Source of the DNA: Prevotella sp.
GTDB lineage: Bacteria > Bacteroidota > Bacteroidia > Bacteroidales > Dysgonomonadaceae
Assembly (NCBI GenBank): GCA_031260865.1
Contig: JAISKQ010000287.1
Span: forward strand, 1-6,391
Reading direction: 5' to 3'
Length of the DNA stretch: 6,391 bases
Numbering within the stretch: position 1 is the stretch's first letter; every line of letters begins with the position of its first letter. Below the pieces are notes generated by a model. It made no database searches, was not told the origin of the DNA, and saw only the letters and a program-made list of their open reading frames with translations. Shown piece after piece: positions 5,713 through 6,391 of this stretch. Both the position numbers and the translations under genes were made by a program.

Positions 5713-6391
5713 ATGAAGAGATTCACTATTTTATTATGTGCGGTAGTTTTATCTGTAACTACATTTTCTATTTTTGCTCAAGATAACGAACAGGTAGCAA
5801 CCAACGTTAGTAAGGCAAAAAATAACTGGTTTATATCTTTAGGAGCCGGCCCCAGTATATTACAAGCTGAACAAGATCAAGATAAACCGTTTGGCGATCG
5901 CATTCGGTTTGCAGGGGAACTTTCAGTAGGAAAATGGTTTACCCCTTATTTTGGTGCACGTTTACAGTTAACCGGAGGGCCATTAAGAGGATATAACTAC
6001 CAAGTAAGCCACGGAGGTGAACTGAAAGAACGTTACCTGCGAGAAGACAGAAGTCGTGGAGAATATCCACTTGGCGTAACCTTCGATAAGGATGGACAAC
6101 CGAATTGGAGCGGCATTAAAACGGTAGGTAATGGTTTTTGGCAGGATTTCAACTATGGCGCAGCTACTATTGACTTGATGGCTAACTTGACAAATCTTTT
6201 TCAAGGTTACTACAAAGAAAATAAGGTGGATATCATACCTTATTTGGGAGGTGGATGGATACATGCTACTGCAAGTAATACCAATCCTGTTCATGACGGA
6301 ATAGTAGGTAAATTGGGTGCACGCGTAAATTTCAATTTGAATCCCAAATGGGCGATTTACTTAGATCCGCAAGCTTATTTTTCCAGCGACG
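5713..6391 (+). CDS. OmpA-type outer-membrane beta-barrel protein (3' partial)
   Basis: The frame starts with ATG at 5713 and stays open to the right edge, giving 226 complete codons. Residues 1-22 form a signal peptide with probable cleavage at IFA|QDN. The mature protein shows alternating beta-barrel strands: NNWFISLGAGPSI, FAGELSVGKWFTPYFGARLQL, AATIDLMANLTNLFQGY, VDIIPYLGGGWIHA and VGKLGARVNFNLNPKWAIYLDP. The FGDRIRF...GKWFTPYFGARL pattern is typical of the N-terminal barrel of Bacteroidales OmpA-family porins, which normally carry a C-terminal peptidoglycan-binding OmpA domain; that part would lie beyond the window and is not seen. The likely role is an abundant outer-membrane protein tethering the envelope. 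It lies 50 bases after wzc on the same strand with no visible terminator, so it may be read from the same transcript, although the gap is the widest in the window. Another barrel family without the OmpA domain remains possible. Confidence 0.82.
   Translation, partial: MKRFTILLCAVVLSVTTFSIFAQDNEQVATNVSKAKNNWFISLGAGPSILQAEQDQDKPFGDRIRFAGELSVGKWFTPYFGARLQLTGGPLRGYNYQVSHGGELKERYLREDRSRGEYPLGVTFDKDGQPNWSGIKTVGNGFWQDFNYGAATIDLMANLTNLFQGYYKENKVDIIPYLGGGWIHATASNTNPVHDGIVGKLGARVNFNLNPKWAIYLDPQAYFSSD

Noticed and set aside
5983..6294. Minus-strand ORF of about 100 codons opposite the OmpA-like gene, and similar minus-strand ORFs elsewhere
   Set aside because: They lie entirely opposite well-supported + strand genes, lack recognisable domains, and have the composition expected of antisense shadows.

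Overview
The window reads as accessory surface-polysaccharide and surface-protein DNA from a member of the phylum Bacteroidota, most likely order Bacteroidales. The reasons are: a C-terminal type IX secretion (T9SS) sorting domain, a short Bacteroidales-type Wza lipoprotein paired with a fused Wzz/tyrosine-kinase protein, a Bacteroidales-style OmpA barrel, A-rich start regions without clear Shine-Dalgarno sequences, and AT-leaning coding DNA. A T9SS cargo protein argues for a T9SS-bearing genus (for example Parabacteroides, Tannerella, Dysgonomonas or Paludibacter) rather than Bacteroides itself. I cannot name the species.

All six genes lie on the + strand and are tightly packed. (1) 1-1377: 3' part of a large T9SS-exported surface protein, open at the left edge. 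(2) 1385-2176: a 263-aa secreted protein of unknown function that seems to share a domain with gene 1 and carries a perfect 14-bp hairpin over its signal-peptide cleavage site. (3) 2206-2484: a 92-aa secreted protein with a sorting-signal-like C terminus (PVGEG motif, short hydrophobic helix, basic tail). (4) 2481-3290: Wza-type outer-membrane polysaccharide export lipoprotein, overlapping gene 3 by 4 bases. (5) 3299-5662: Wzc-type chain-length regulator and BY-kinase with a seven-tyrosine C-terminal cluster encoded by an 18-bp tandem repeat. (6) 5713-6391: an OmpA-type outer-membrane barrel protein, cut by the right edge and preceded by a 16-bp tandem repeat.

Gaps are 7, 29, -4, 8 and 50 bases, so genes 1-5 look like one transcription unit and gene 6 may belong to it too. 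The known core is the envelope-spanning Wza-Wzc pair, which exports a capsule or exopolysaccharide and controls its length through tyrosine phosphorylation. What is less ordinary is that three secreted proteins precede it in the same unit. My inference is that they are surface or matrix proteins made and placed together with the polysaccharide. No glycosyltransferases, flippase, polymerase, phosphatase, exosortase or T9SS machinery lie inside the window.

I see no tRNA, rRNA, CRISPR array, insertion sequence, convincing promoter or intrinsic terminator. No gene-free stretch exceeds 50 bases.
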